Positions 36,520-45,118 of a DNA stretch of 64,000 bases are shown here, piece after piece. The notes beneath the pieces are model-generated. The model worked only from the letters and a program-made list of their open reading frames with translations. It was not told where the DNA came from and made no database searches. A program made the translations under genes and the position numbers. The stretch lies in NCBI GenBank assembly GCA_016124805.1, contig WGND01000010.1:52661-116660 (forward strand), read 5' to 3'. Position 1 is the stretch's first letter. The number at the start of each line of letters is the position of its first letter. The DNA comes from Hyphomicrobiales bacterium. Lineage in GTDB: Bacteria; Pseudomonadota; Alphaproteobacteria; Parvibaculales; Parvibaculaceae.

Positions 36520-39099
36520 TTACTCGCCTACAAGGCTCGGCGAGACAGGCAGAGGTGCGGGTTCACTTGTCACTGGCGTGACCGCGCGCATGGGCAAATG
36601 ACAGGTCACGCGGGTGCCGAGATCAGGGGCTGATTCAAGCGTGATCCAGCCGCCATGCAATTCGACGAAGGAACGCACAAGCGACAGCCCGAGTCCTGCC
36701 CCGCGGCGTCCCTCTCCCGAAGCACGGGCCTCGAAGCGATCAAACACGGTCGACTGATGCTCCGGCTTGATGCCATCGCCAGTATCAGCGACATAAAGCT
36801 CCAGCGAATTGCTGTGACGTGTCGCACCGATGGTGATGGTGTCACCGGGGCTGGTGAAGGCCAGCGCATTTGACAGCAGGTTGATCATGATCTGCTTGAT
36901 GCGTTTTTCGTCCGCCCGCATGGTGCCGATATTGTCGGGGCATTCGACTTTCAAGCCGACACGGTTTTTCTGCGCGGGACGCTGGGCGAATTCCTCGGCG
37001 GCATAAAGCACTTCGGAAATCTCGACATCGGAAAGATCAAGCGTCATCGCACCGGCCTCAATGACCGCGAGATCAAGAATGTCATTCACGACATCCAGCA
37101 GGGTTTCCGACGACTCCAGAATGCCGAGCATATATTCATGCTGGCGGGTGTTGAGTTCGCCAAACATTTCCGCTTCAAGGATTTCGCCAAAGCCGATGAT
37201 ATTGGTGAGCGGCGTGCGCAGCTGATAGGAGACATGGCCGATAAATTCGGACTTGAGGCGGTCAGCCGTTTCGAGCGCATCATTGCGGTCGCGCAGCGCT
37301 GTTTCCATGCGCGTCGTATCGGTGACATCCACATAGGTCAGCAGCGTCGCGCCATCGGGCAGCGGCACGATGGCATAGTCGACAACCGATTCATCGGGCC
37401 GGACAAGACGACCCGTCTTCTGCTGACGGGCGCCAGAGGCCGCAACGATCTGGCTCTTCAGGGCATCCCATTCGCTCTCATCGGCATAGAGGCCGCGACA
37501 GGCGGTGATGACATCATTGATATGCGGCTCATCGGCAAGCTGCTGCGTATCGCTCAGCGCCCAGATGCGCGCATAGGCCGGGTTGTAAAGCTTGAGGCGG
37601 CCATCGGAGCCGAACACGGCGACGCCCTCATAGAGATGGTCAATCGTTTCGCGCTGGACGCGTTCAAGCTGATTATAGGAACTCTCCAGACGGAGCTGCT
37701 CGGTGACATTTTCATAGAGATAGATCACGCCACCAAACGGATGAGCCTGAGCGAGCACTTTCACCGTGCGGCCATCGGGCAGATACCAATATTCTTCGAG
37801 TGGGTCGGGCGAGGTGTAAATTTCCATCCGCTCCTGCTTCCAGGCCTGGAAATTGGACTGCTCGGGCAGGCGACGGCGCACGCGCAATTCATCAAGTATT
37901 TCGCCATCAGTCGGCTGGGCATCAAGCCATTGCGGCTCAAGACCCCAGAGCGTTTCAAAGGCGCGGTTGCGGAAAGCGAGGCGCTTGTCGGGGCCGCAAA
38001 TGGCAACGGCGGCGGTGACACGATCAAGCGTGGCGGCATGGCTTTCAATATGACGGCGCAGTTCGATCTCGGCGTTTTCAAGCGCCGACACATCAACCGC
38101 GATGCCGGCAATGCCGCTGCTCAGACGCTGCTCGGAGACCTCCAGCGAGCGGCGTTCACCCGCCATGATGGCATGGGTGCGTTCGCGCGCCCGCTGCCTG
38201 TCAAAAAGCCCGCGCCGCAGATCGGCGCGTGTTTCCTCGCCCAGCAGTTCGAGCCCCGCTTCGATAGCGGCCTCAGGCGTTTCAGCTTCCACGGCTTCGG
38301 CATAGGCGGTGTTGACCCAGATGAGCTTGCCGCCTTCATTGCGTCGCCATGCCGGAAAGGGCGCCGTCATCACATGTTCTTCAAAGCGGGCGCGTGATGC
38401 CTCGGCTTGACGCAGGCGGTCCTTGAGGCGCGAGACTTCGGCGCGTTCGCCGGTGACATCGCGCAGCCAGAGCACGGCCAGGGCACCTGCCGGGCGGCCT
38501 TCGGCCTCGAAGGTGCGGCCATCAGTGGACTGCACATGAAGCGAGAAGCGGGCCCCGCGGGTGCGCAGACGCTGAACGGCTGTGTTGAGGCTGCCGGCAT
38601 TTTCCGGTTCGAGCCGCTCAAGCAGATAAGAGAAATCGAGATCGCCCGAGGCCGGATCGACCAGTGTCGCGGTGGACCCGACAATGCGGGGGCGCGACTG
38701 GAAGGTGCCCGGCGCGGCGCGCAGGCTTTCCGGCGTCCAGATGAAGACCGCATCGGGTTCGGCGGCCAGAATGGATTCAGCCGTATCAAGACGCGCCTCA
38801 AGGCTTGTCAGCAAATCCTCGCGCTCCAGCGCCACGCGGCGGCCATAGCGGGCGGCCCGGAAGCCTGAAAAAGCTGCCAGCAGGCTGACCACGGCGACAC
38901 CGACCGAGACCCCCAGAATGGTGAGCACATCATTATTGGTGGCGGCGACACCGGGCAGACCCATCGCCATCAGCAGATCGGCAAAGCTGCCGGCCGGATC
39001 GGCGGCCTGCGCGGCCACAGGGGCGAAAGGCAGGGCAAAGCCCAGAGCGGCCAGTCTGGCCCGCCGTGCTTTCCTGCCCATGTCTTTTATTGCCTGCAT
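36520..39099 (-). CDS. divL: DivL-type tyrosine (pseudo)kinase, multi-PAS
   Basis: An 859-aa kinase homologue with an N-terminal hydrophobic stretch, a membrane span near residues 57-80, several PAS-like segments (about 100-600), then HisKA and HATPase domains. In the H box the His is replaced by Tyr: EFIGHVSYQLRTPLTNIIGF, Y625, where canonical kinases have SHELRTP. That is the hallmark of DivL, which in Caulobacter controls CckA and cell polarity rather than acting as an ordinary kinase. The ATPase motifs (KQIMINLLSNALAF, DTGDGI, GAGLGLSLVR) look intact. The start at 39099 has AGGGGA 9 bases upstream. It lies downstream of ahcY. Confidence 0.87.
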   Translation of the reverse strand: MQAIKDMGRKARRARLAALGFALPFAPVAAQAADPAGSFADLLMAMGLPGVAATNNDVLTILGVSVGVAVVSLLAAFSGFRAARYGRRVALEREDLLTSLEARLDTAESILAAEPDAVFIWTPESLRAAPGTFQSRPRIVGSTATLVDPASGDLDFSYLLERLEPENAGSLNTAVQRLRTRGARFSLHVQSTDGRTFEAEGRPAGALAVLWLRDVTGERAEVSRLKDRLRQAEASRARFEEHVMTAPFPAWRRNEGGKLIWVNTAYAEAVEAETPEAAIEAGLELLGEETRADLRRGLFDRQRARERTHAIMAGERRSLEVSEQRLSSGIAGIAVDVSALENAEIELRRHIESHAATLDRVTAAVAICGPDKRLAFRNRAFETLWGLEPQWLDAQPTDGEILDELRVRRRLPEQSNFQAWKQERMEIYTSPDPLEEYWYLPDGRTVKVLAQAHPFGGVIYLYENVTEQLRLESSYNQLERVQRETIDHLYEGVAVFGSDGRLKLYNPAYARIWALSDTQQLADEPHINDVITACRGLYADESEWDALKSQIVAASGARQQKTGRLVRPDESVVDYAIVPLPDGATLLTYVDVTDTTRMETALRDRNDALETADRLKSEFIGHVSYQLRTPLTNIIGFGEILEAEMFGELNTRQHEYMLGILESSETLLDVVNDILDLAVIEAGAMTLDLSDVEISEVLYAAEEFAQRPAQKNRVGLKVECPDNIGTMRADEKRIKQIMINLLSNALAFTSPGDTITIGATRHSNSLELYVADTGDGIKPEHQSTVFDRFEARASGEGRRGAGLGLSLVRSFVELHGGWITLESAPDLGTRVTCHLPMRAVTPVTSEPAPLPVSPSLVGE

Positions 39100-39298
39100 C
39101 CCGCAGTTCCCCTTGGCGGTCCGATTCACGCCGATGCACCCTCAACGCCCAGAATGCAGGCGCGTGCGCGAGGGTGGCCCGTTTCCGGGCAAATCAGTGT
39201 GCCCTTAATGTGCTCTTGGGATAGTACACTATCGGTTAAGAAGGCGCGAAGGCCCCAACAGGACAATTTGCGGGTGATGTGGGGGAGATGTTTCTGGC

Positions 39299-39336
39299 AA
39301 AACGGGCCGCGCCTGAGCCCCGAAAGGGCCAGACGC
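39299..39336 (-). terminator. Possible terminator after ahcY
   Basis: On the minus strand GCGTCTG (39336-39330) pairs with CAGGCGC (39315-39309), with one G-U and an inner GCCC/GGGC extension; a short T4 run follows six bases later. The gap before the T run makes it a weak intrinsic terminator. Confidence 0.35.
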
Positions 39337-39348
39337 GGCAATCTCGTC

Positions 39349-40746
39349 TCAGTAGCGGTAGGTTTCGGGCTTGAAGGGCCCTTCCTGAGTCACGCCGATA
39401 TAGGCGGCCTGCTTTTCGTTGAGCTTCTGAAGCTTCACGCCGATCTTTTCCAGATGCAGCATGGCGACCTTCTCGTCGAGCTTCTTGGGCAGGGTATAAA
39501 CGCCGATGGGGTAGTCATTCGGCTTGGTGAAGAGTTCGATCTGGGCCAGCGTCTGGTTGGTGAAGGACGCCGACATGACGAAGCTCGGATGGCCTGTGCC
39601 ACAACCCAGATTTACGAGGCGACCTTCCGCCAGCAGGATGATGCGCTTGCCGTCGGTGAATTCGATCTCGTCAACCTGCGGCTTCACATTATGCCACTTC
39701 AGATTGCGCAGACCGCCGATCTGGATCTCGCTGTCGAAGTGACCAATGTTGCAGACAATGGCGCGATGCTTCATGGCGCGCATGTGATCGACGGTGATGA
39801 CGTCGACATTGCCGGTTGTCGTCACGAAGATGTCGCCGCGCGGGGCCGCCTCTTCCATGGTTGTGACTTCATAGCCTTCCATGGCTGCCTGCAGGGCGCA
39901 GATCGGATCGATCTCGGTGACGATGACGCGGCAACCGGCCTGACGAAGGCTCGCAGCAGAACCCTTGCCCACATCGCCAAAGCCCGCAACGACGCCAACC
40001 TTGCCCGACATCATGACGTCGGTCGCGCGGCGGATGCCGTCGACCAGCGACTCGCGGCAACCATAGAGATTGTCGAATTTCGACTTGGTGACGCTGTCAT
40101 TGACGTTGATGGCAGGCCAGAGCAGCAGGCCCTTTTTATGCATGTCATGGAGACGATGCACGCCCGTGGTGGTTTCTTCGGTCACGCCCCTCACCGATTT
40201 GGCGATGGCGCTGTAAAAACCGGGCTTGTGCTTCAGGCGACGCTTGATGGCGGCATAGAGGACTTCTTCTTCCTCATTGCTGGCGGTTTCGAGGAAGGCG
40301 ACATCGCCCTCTTCCGCGCGCTTGCCAAGATGGATGAGGAGCGTGGCATCGCCGCCATCATCGAGGATCATGTTGGGCGCGCCACCATCGGACCATTCAA
40401 AAATGCGGTGGGTATATTCCCAATATTCTTCGAGCGATTCACCCTTCACGGCAAAAACCGGAATGCCGCGCGCGGCGATGGCGGCAGCGGCGTGATCCTG
40501 GGTCGAATAGATGTTGCACGAGGCCCAGCGAATATCGGCGCCGAGCTCGGCCAGTGTCTCGATGAGCACGGCGGTCTGGATCGTCATGTGCAGCGACCCG
40601 GCAATGCGCGCGCCCTTGAGGGGCTTGGAGGCGCCATATTCTTCGCGGGTTGCCATGAGACCGGGCATTTCGGTCTCGGCCATGTCGAGTTCCTTGCGGC
40701 CCCAATCGGCCAGATTGATGTCTTTCACAAGGTAATCATTGCTCAT
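39349..40746 (-). CDS. ahcY: Adenosylhomocysteinase (SAH hydrolase)
   Basis: A 465-aa NAD-dependent enzyme that splits S-adenosylhomocysteine into homocysteine and adenosine, relieving product inhibition of methyltransferases. Signatures are [29 protein letters not shown], the NAD site [15 protein letters not shown] and the C-terminal [17 protein letters not shown] and KPETYRY. AAGGAG precedes the ATG at 40746. An inverted repeat at 40858-40879 in the upstream region is a candidate operator. Confidence 0.97.
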   Translation of the reverse strand: MSNDYLVKDINLADWGRKELDMAETEMPGLMATREEYGASKPLKGARIAGSLHMTIQTAVLIETLAELGADIRWASCNIYSTQDHAAAAIAARGIPVFAVKGESLEEYWEYTHRIFEWSDGGAPNMILDDGGDATLLIHLGKRAEEGDVAFLETASNEEEEVLYAAIKRRLKHKPGFYSAIAKSVRGVTEETTTGVHRLHDMHKKGLLLWPAINVNDSVTKSKFDNLYGCRESLVDGIRRATDVMMSGKVGVVAGFGDVGKGSAASLRQAGCRVIVTEIDPICALQAAMEGYEVTTMEEAAPRGDIFVTTTGNVDVITVDHMRAMKHRAIVCNIGHFDSEIQIGGLRNLKWHNVKPQVDEIEFTDGKRIILLAEGRLVNLGCGTGHPSFVMSASFTNQTLAQIELFTKPNDYPIGVYTLPKKLDEKVAMLHLEKIGVKLQKLNEKQAAYIGVTQEGPFKPETYRY

Positions 40747-40857
40747 AAGGGGCTCCTTCAGGGGCATTGGTCAGGCATGTCTGCCGACATGCGGGCGCAG
40801 CAGGGGCGCACCTGTTCAGTGGCGCTTATAGCAAGGGGAGACAGAGAGGGCAAGGCG

Positions 40858-40879
40858 GATATAAAGAAATGTTTATATC
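40858..40879. promoter_or_regulatory. Palindromic operator candidate upstream of ahcY
   Basis: GATATAAA (40858-40865), six bases, TTTATATC (40872-40879) is a perfect 8+8 inverted repeat, 111 bp before the ahcY start. Proteobacterial methionine-cycle genes are controlled by ArsR-family regulators (SahR, SamR) that bind such AT-rich palindromes; which regulator would bind here is inference. It lies between ahcY and the HPr stop. Confidence 0.6.
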
Positions 40880-40894
40880 TTTGTTTGGGGCCTG

Positions 40895-41206
40895 TCAGTC
40901 GCGCTCGCCAAAGCCATCGGCGACAAGGGCGGCCAGCGCCTCAAGGGCAGCTTCAGCCTCCGGGCCGGTCGCGCTGACCTCGATGCAGCAGCCGGGGGCG
41001 GCCGCCAGCATCATCAGGCCCATGATGGAGGTGCCAGGCACATTCTGGCCCTCGCGCGTGACAATGACATCGGCATCAAAGCGCTCGGCGCATTGCACGA
41101 ATTTCGCCGAGGCACGGGCATGGAGGCCGCGCGTATTGACGATTTCCAGACGGCGGGAAAGGGGCGCTGCCCCCTCAGGCGATCCGGCGTCCGGGCCGTC
41201 CGACAT
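40895..41206 (-). CDS. ptsH: HPr phosphocarrier of a regulatory PTS
   Basis: A 103-aa HPr with active-site His in NTRGLHARASAKFV and the regulatory-serine region GTSIMGLMML. The N-terminus carries an extra Gly/Pro-rich stretch of about 17 residues (SDGPDAGSPEGAAPL) compared with E. coli HPr. GGAG precedes the ATG. It lies 5 bp after the EIIA gene. No sugar permease or EI gene is in the window, pointing to a signalling PTS. Confidence 0.94.
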   Translation of the reverse strand: MSDGPDAGSPEGAAPLSRRLEIVNTRGLHARASAKFVQCAERFDADVIVTREGQNVPGTSIMGLMMLAAAPGCCIEVSATGPEAEAALEALAALVADGFGERD

Positions 41207-41211
41207 GGAAA

Positions 41212-41619
41212 TCAGGCTCCGTCGCCAGCAAGAACCCGGCTGGCAATCGAGATATATTTGCGGCCTGATTCCTGGGCGAGATCGACGGCTTCGCTGAGCG
41301 AGGTCGATTCACGCACACTGGCCAGCTTGATGAGCATGGGCAGATTGACGCCCGCGATCACTTCCACCCGCGCCTTGTCCATGACCGAGATGGCCAGATT
41401 GGACGGCGTGCCGCCGAACATATCGGTGAGAAGGATCACGCCCTCACCGGAATCACATGTCGCCACCGCCTCAAGGATGTCCTTGCGACGCTGCTCCATA
41501 TCATCATCTGGTCCGATACAGATCGTGGCGACCTGCGTCTGCGGGCCCACCACATGTTCCATTGCCGCAACGAACTGACTGGCCAGCTGGCCATGCGTTA
41601 CGAGTACTAGTCCGATCAT
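41212..41619 (-). CDS. PTS EIIA component of the mannose family
   Basis: A 135-aa EIIA-Man-type protein. The phosphorylated His is H9 in GLVLVTHGQLASQF; LLTDMFGGTPSNLAIS and GVNLPMLIKL are family signatures. Lacking EIIB/C partners nearby, it probably serves signalling with HPr and HprK, as in other alphaproteobacteria where this set neighbours chvG-chvI. GAGGG precedes the ATG. Confidence 0.93.
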   Translation of the reverse strand: MIGLVLVTHGQLASQFVAAMEHVVGPQTQVATICIGPDDDMEQRRKDILEAVATCDSGEGVILLTDMFGGTPSNLAISVMDKARVEVIAGVNLPMLIKLASVRESTSLSEAVDLAQESGRKYISIASRVLAGDGA

Positions 41620-41748
41620 TCACAACCCTCTTTGCCGCTTCTCGCCCCTACGATCCGGACGAAAGCGGGCCGCGCCCCCGTGGGAGGGCGTATCGTGACC
41701 CTATTCAGAGGAAAATGACAAGCGTTGCAGCGCAACATTTTTAAGCGA

Positions 41749-42222
41749 TCACGGCTCGCCGATGCGCCCATCCGCATTCGGAAAAAGGCCCGAGGGCAAT
41801 AAATCCATTGCAAGTACTAGCTTTTGAGGCGTTGAGAGGTCGAAGCCATGCAGCGAGAGGGCGGGCAGCGATATGCCCAAAATTTTATCATAACGCGCCT
41901 CGGGGAGGCGCGGCACGGCCTCACGGGGCACCAGATCGACCAGCAGGCTGAGCGGGGCCCTGGCCAGATGGGGCATGTGGCGAAGGCCGAGCCCGCGCAA
42001 TTCGATGAGACCGGCGAGGGCTGGCGGTGCCGAGGCCATCAATCTGTCGCCCTCGCGCTGAAGATGGACCTGATCATCAGCGACGAGCACAGCCCGCCCG
42101 GCCGTGATCAGGCGAAAAGCGAGATCTGACTTGCCGCTGCCCGAGGGCCCGCGCAGCAGACAGGCTTTGCCGCCGAGCGCCACGCAGCTGGCATGGATCG
42201 TCACGGCATCGGCAGGGGGCAT
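41749..42222 (-). CDS. hprK: Short HPr kinase/phosphorylase
   Basis: A 157-aa protein reduced to the catalytic domain: MPPADAVTIHASCVALGG, Walker A RGPSGSGKSDLAFRL, DDQVHLQ and LIELRGLGL. Firmicute HprK is about 310 aa; the short form without the N-terminal domain is normal in alphaproteobacteria. It should phosphorylate the regulatory serine of HPr. The start at 42222 lies one base after the chvG stop; the frame upstream is inside chvG and not family-like. Confidence 0.92.
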   Translation of the reverse strand: MPPADAVTIHASCVALGGKACLLRGPSGSGKSDLAFRLITAGRAVLVADDQVHLQREGDRLMASAPPALAGLIELRGLGLRHMPHLARAPLSLLVDLVPREAVPRLPEARYDKILGISLPALSLHGFDLSTPQKLVLAMDLLPSGLFPNADGRIGEP

Positions 42223-42223
42223 C

Positions 42224-44089
42224 TCAGGCACCGGCAACAAGCGGGAGTTCGACCACGAAGCGCGCGCCGCGAATGGCGGGCGGCGTGGCCGTATTGTCCA
42301 TCGCATTCTCGGCATGGATGGTGCCGCGATGAGCTTCAACGATCTGGCGCGATATGGCGAGACCCAGACCGGAATGCTTGCCGAAACTGTCGGGCCGGTC
42401 GGTGTGGAAGCGATCAAAAATACGGTCAAAATTTTCAGGGGCAATGCCCGGGCCCTGATCGGTCACTTCGATGCGGATATTCGGACCGACCTTGGTGGCG
42501 GTGACCTGAACGATGCCGCCGGGCGGGCTGAAGGAGAGCGCATTGTCGATGAGATTGCGCACGACCTGGCCCAGACGCATGTCAAACCCTTTGACGATAA
42601 AGGCCTCGCGTCCCTTGGCGCCGGCATCAATCGTCAGCTTGACATTAGCATCCTCGGCCACGCCTGTTTCATTGAAGAGATCGCAAACGGTTTCGAGGAG
42701 GGTGGCGATATTCACATCATCCATTTCCTCGCGCGACAATTCCGCATCAAGACGCGAGGCATTGGAGATGTCGCTGATGAGACGGTCGATGCGTTTGACA
42801 TCGTCCTGAATGATTTCCATCAGACGGTCCTTGGATTTCTCATCCTTGGCAAAGCGGAAGGTCTCGATGGCGCTGCGCAATGAGGTCAGCGGGTTTTTCA
42901 ATTCATGTGCCACGTCGGCGGCGAAACTCTCAATTGCGTCGATGCGGTTATAAAGCGCATTGGTCATGTCGCGCAGCGCCCCGGACAATTCGCCGATCTC
43001 GTCACGCCGGCCCGTGAAATCGGGGATCTGCGCGCGCCCCTGCTTGCCGCGCCGCACGATCTCGGCGGACTCCGCCAGACGGCGCACAGGCTCGGCAATG
43101 GTGCCGGCCAAAAGAACCGAGAGCAGAATGGTGACGGCCAGAGCGACAAAGAAAACCTGCACGATGGCGAAACGCTCGGCGCGCACGATGCTGTCGATAT
43201 CGCCGCCCTTGGTGGACAGCATCAGGGCGCCGAGGACGGCACGGTAGCGCTGGATCGGCACGGCGACGGAGACAATCAACTCGCCGCGATCATTGATGCG
43301 TTCCTGACTTGAGGGCAGGCCCGTCAGCGCGGCTTTCACCTCGTCGTACATGGTGCCGTTCTGACTGCCTGCATCCCGGAAGCGCTCCAGATTGCGACCC
43401 GGCAGGAAACTGATGAACCAGTCGCCAATGCGCGCCAAAAGGCTGCGGTCATCGGCATCTTCGGGCGGCGGCAATTCAAACGCGATGATCTGACCGGAGG
43501 TGGAAAGACGCCGTGAATCCAGCACCAGCCAGCCGTCCTTGTCATAGAGGCGCGCACGGGTCTGTGTCGGCACGACAAGGCGGCGCAGAATGGGGGCGGC
43601 ATTTTCAGGAATGATCGGCACGACGGCATCTTTTTCCGCCGCCGCATCCATCGCGGCCTGATCCTCAAGCGGCGCGGGCACGGCATAGCGTGTGCCCGAA
43701 AGAGGATCGATGACGACGGCATCCGGGCTCTGTGTCGCGCTTTGCGCAATGGCCCCGGCGATGATGGCAGCCTGTGTCAGAAGGCTCTGACGCCGGGCAT
43801 CAATCAGACCTTCGCGGAACTGGTTGAGATAAAGGATGCCGCCCACGAGCACGAAGAGCCCGACCACATTGAAAACGACGATGCGGCGGGTGAGGCTGGA
43901 AAAGCGGCCGCGTGCCAGAAGTCCGCGCAGTCGGAGAATGCCCTGATCGAACCAGAGACGCCATGCAGGCAAGCCCGGCGCTTTCGGCTTGCGGCGCGCC
44001 TGATCTTCCCCGGCCTGCCGTTTCTCACCGGCCTGCCGTTTCTCACCGGCGCGGCGCGTGGCAATCTCCTCATCCGTCAGACTTGTCAT
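42224..44089 (-). CDS. chvG: ChvG/ExoS-type sensor histidine kinase
   Basis: A 621-aa kinase that with ChvI responds to envelope or acid stress. Two membrane spans (about 70-90 and 305-330) surround a periplasmic sensor domain; then HAMP, an H box FAADVAHELKNPLTSLRSA, and ATPase motifs RLGQVVRNLIDNALSFS, DQGPGI and HSGLGLAISRQI. The cytoplasmic N-terminus has a duplicated AGEKRQ unit from an 18-bp tandem repeat. It is 39 bp after chvI and directly before hprK. Confidence 0.94.
   Translation of the reverse strand: MTSLTDEEIATRRAGEKRQAGEKRQAGEDQARRKPKAPGLPAWRLWFDQGILRLRGLLARGRFSSLTRRIVVFNVVGLFVLVGGILYLNQFREGLIDARRQSLLTQAAIIAGAIAQSATQSPDAVVIDPLSGTRYAVPAPLEDQAAMDAAAEKDAVVPIIPENAAPILRRLVVPTQTRARLYDKDGWLVLDSRRLSTSGQIIAFELPPPEDADDRSLLARIGDWFISFLPGRNLERFRDAGSQNGTMYDEVKAALTGLPSSQERINDRGELIVSVAVPIQRYRAVLGALMLSTKGGDIDSIVRAERFAIVQVFFVALAVTILLSVLLAGTIAEPVRRLAESAEIVRRGKQGRAQIPDFTGRRDEIGELSGALRDMTNALYNRIDAIESFAADVAHELKNPLTSLRSAIETFRFAKDEKSKDRLMEIIQDDVKRIDRLISDISNASRLDAELSREEMDDVNIATLLETVCDLFNETGVAEDANVKLTIDAGAKGREAFIVKGFDMRLGQVVRNLIDNALSFSPPGGIVQVTATKVGPNIRIEVTDQGPGIAPENFDRIFDRFHTDRPDSFGKHSGLGLAISRQIVEAHRGTIHAENAMDNTATPPAIRGARFVVELPLVAGA
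44013..44048. repeat. 18-bp tandem duplication in chvG
   Basis: Two identical 18-bp units lie at 44013-44030 and 44031-44048, adding six residues (GEKRQA type) to the cytoplasmic N-terminus of ChvG. The length divisible by three keeps the frame, so copy number could vary harmlessly. Confidence 0.85.
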
Positions 44090-44128
44090 GCGCGCGTGCT
44101 GACCTTTCCGTGAGCAGGGCTTGCGGGA

Positions 44129-44833
44129 TCACGCGTCCCGATAGCGATAGCCCACGCCATAAAGTGTCTCGATCGCGTCGAAGTCGTCATCCACTTCCTT
44201 GAACTTCTTGCGCAGCCTTTTGATGTGGCTGTCGATGGTGCGATCATCGACATAGACCTGATCATCATAGGCGGCGTCCATGAGGGCGTCGCGGCTTTTG
44301 ACATAGCCGGGGCGCTGGGCCAGCGCATGCAAAATCAGGAATTCCGTCACCGTAAGGATGACATCCTTGTTATCCCATTTGCAGGAATGGCGTTCGGGAT
44401 CGAGTGTCAGGAGACCGCGCTCCAGCACGGCCTGCTTGTCGCCCGCTTCAGCAGCAGCGCCCTCGACCTTGGGCTGGACGCGGCGCAGCACCGCCTTGAC
44501 CCGCTCGACCAGCAGGCGCTGGGAGAAAGGTTTGCGGATATAGTCATCGGCGCCCATCTTGAGACCGAAAAGCTCATCGATCTCGTCATCCTTGGAGGTC
44601 AGGAAGATGACGGGCAGGTCTGATTTCTGGCGCAGGCGGCGCAGAAGCTCCATGCCATCCATGCGCGGCATCTTGATATCGAAGACAGCGACATCGGGCG
44701 GATTGGAGGCAAGCCCTGCCAGCGCGGCGGCACCATCGGTATAGGTCTGCACATGATAGCCTTCGGCTTCCAGCGCCATGCTAACCGATGTGAGAATGTT
44801 GCGGTCATCATCTACCAGCGCAATGGTCGGCAT
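44129..44833 (-). CDS. chvI: ChvI-type response regulator
   Basis: A 234-aa OmpR-class regulator. Receiver features are LVDDDRN near the start, phospho-accepting Asp in [18 protein letters not shown] and the KPF switch lysine; the winged-helix domain shows [17 protein letters not shown] and the recognition part [16 protein letters not shown]. The start at 44833 ([10 protein letters not shown]) is the family start; an upstream ATG at 45001 adds unsupported sequence. The 285-bp gap to the divergent M20 peptidase gene probably holds both promoters. Confidence 0.95.
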   Translation of the reverse strand: MPTIALVDDDRNILTSVSMALEAEGYHVQTYTDGAAALAGLASNPPDVAVFDIKMPRMDGMELLRRLRQKSDLPVIFLTSKDDEIDELFGLKMGADDYIRKPFSQRLLVERVKAVLRRVQPKVEGAAAEAGDKQAVLERGLLTLDPERHSCKWDNKDVILTVTEFLILHALAQRPGYVKSRDALMDAAYDDQVYVDDRTIDSHIKRLRKKFKEVDDDFDAIETLYGVGYRYRDA

Positions 44834-45118
44834 ATGAACGCGCCCTTTCTGAGAAACATCTAAAACGGTCTGGTCCACGGGCTCACCCCTCTCATGTTGA
44901 TCGGTTGCAGGTCCTTGACGGGCTGCGGCTGATCGAGAACTAGGGGGGAGTTGGGCCCAAATTGTGGCAGCATTATAGGAAGTTGAAGGCAAACATACCA
45001 CAGAGGATGAATTTGCCGTTTCCGGCGGTTATCGTGGGATAAGTGGCAAAGATGTCCCCGGGCCTGTAAGCAGGGACTAGAATAAGCCGAAATGGGCAGG
45101 CTCTGGAGGGGCGCTAAG

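Noticed and set aside
40747..40894. SAH or SAM riboswitch before ahcY
   Set aside because: I could not recognise a conserved aptamer core; the palindrome suggests protein control instead.
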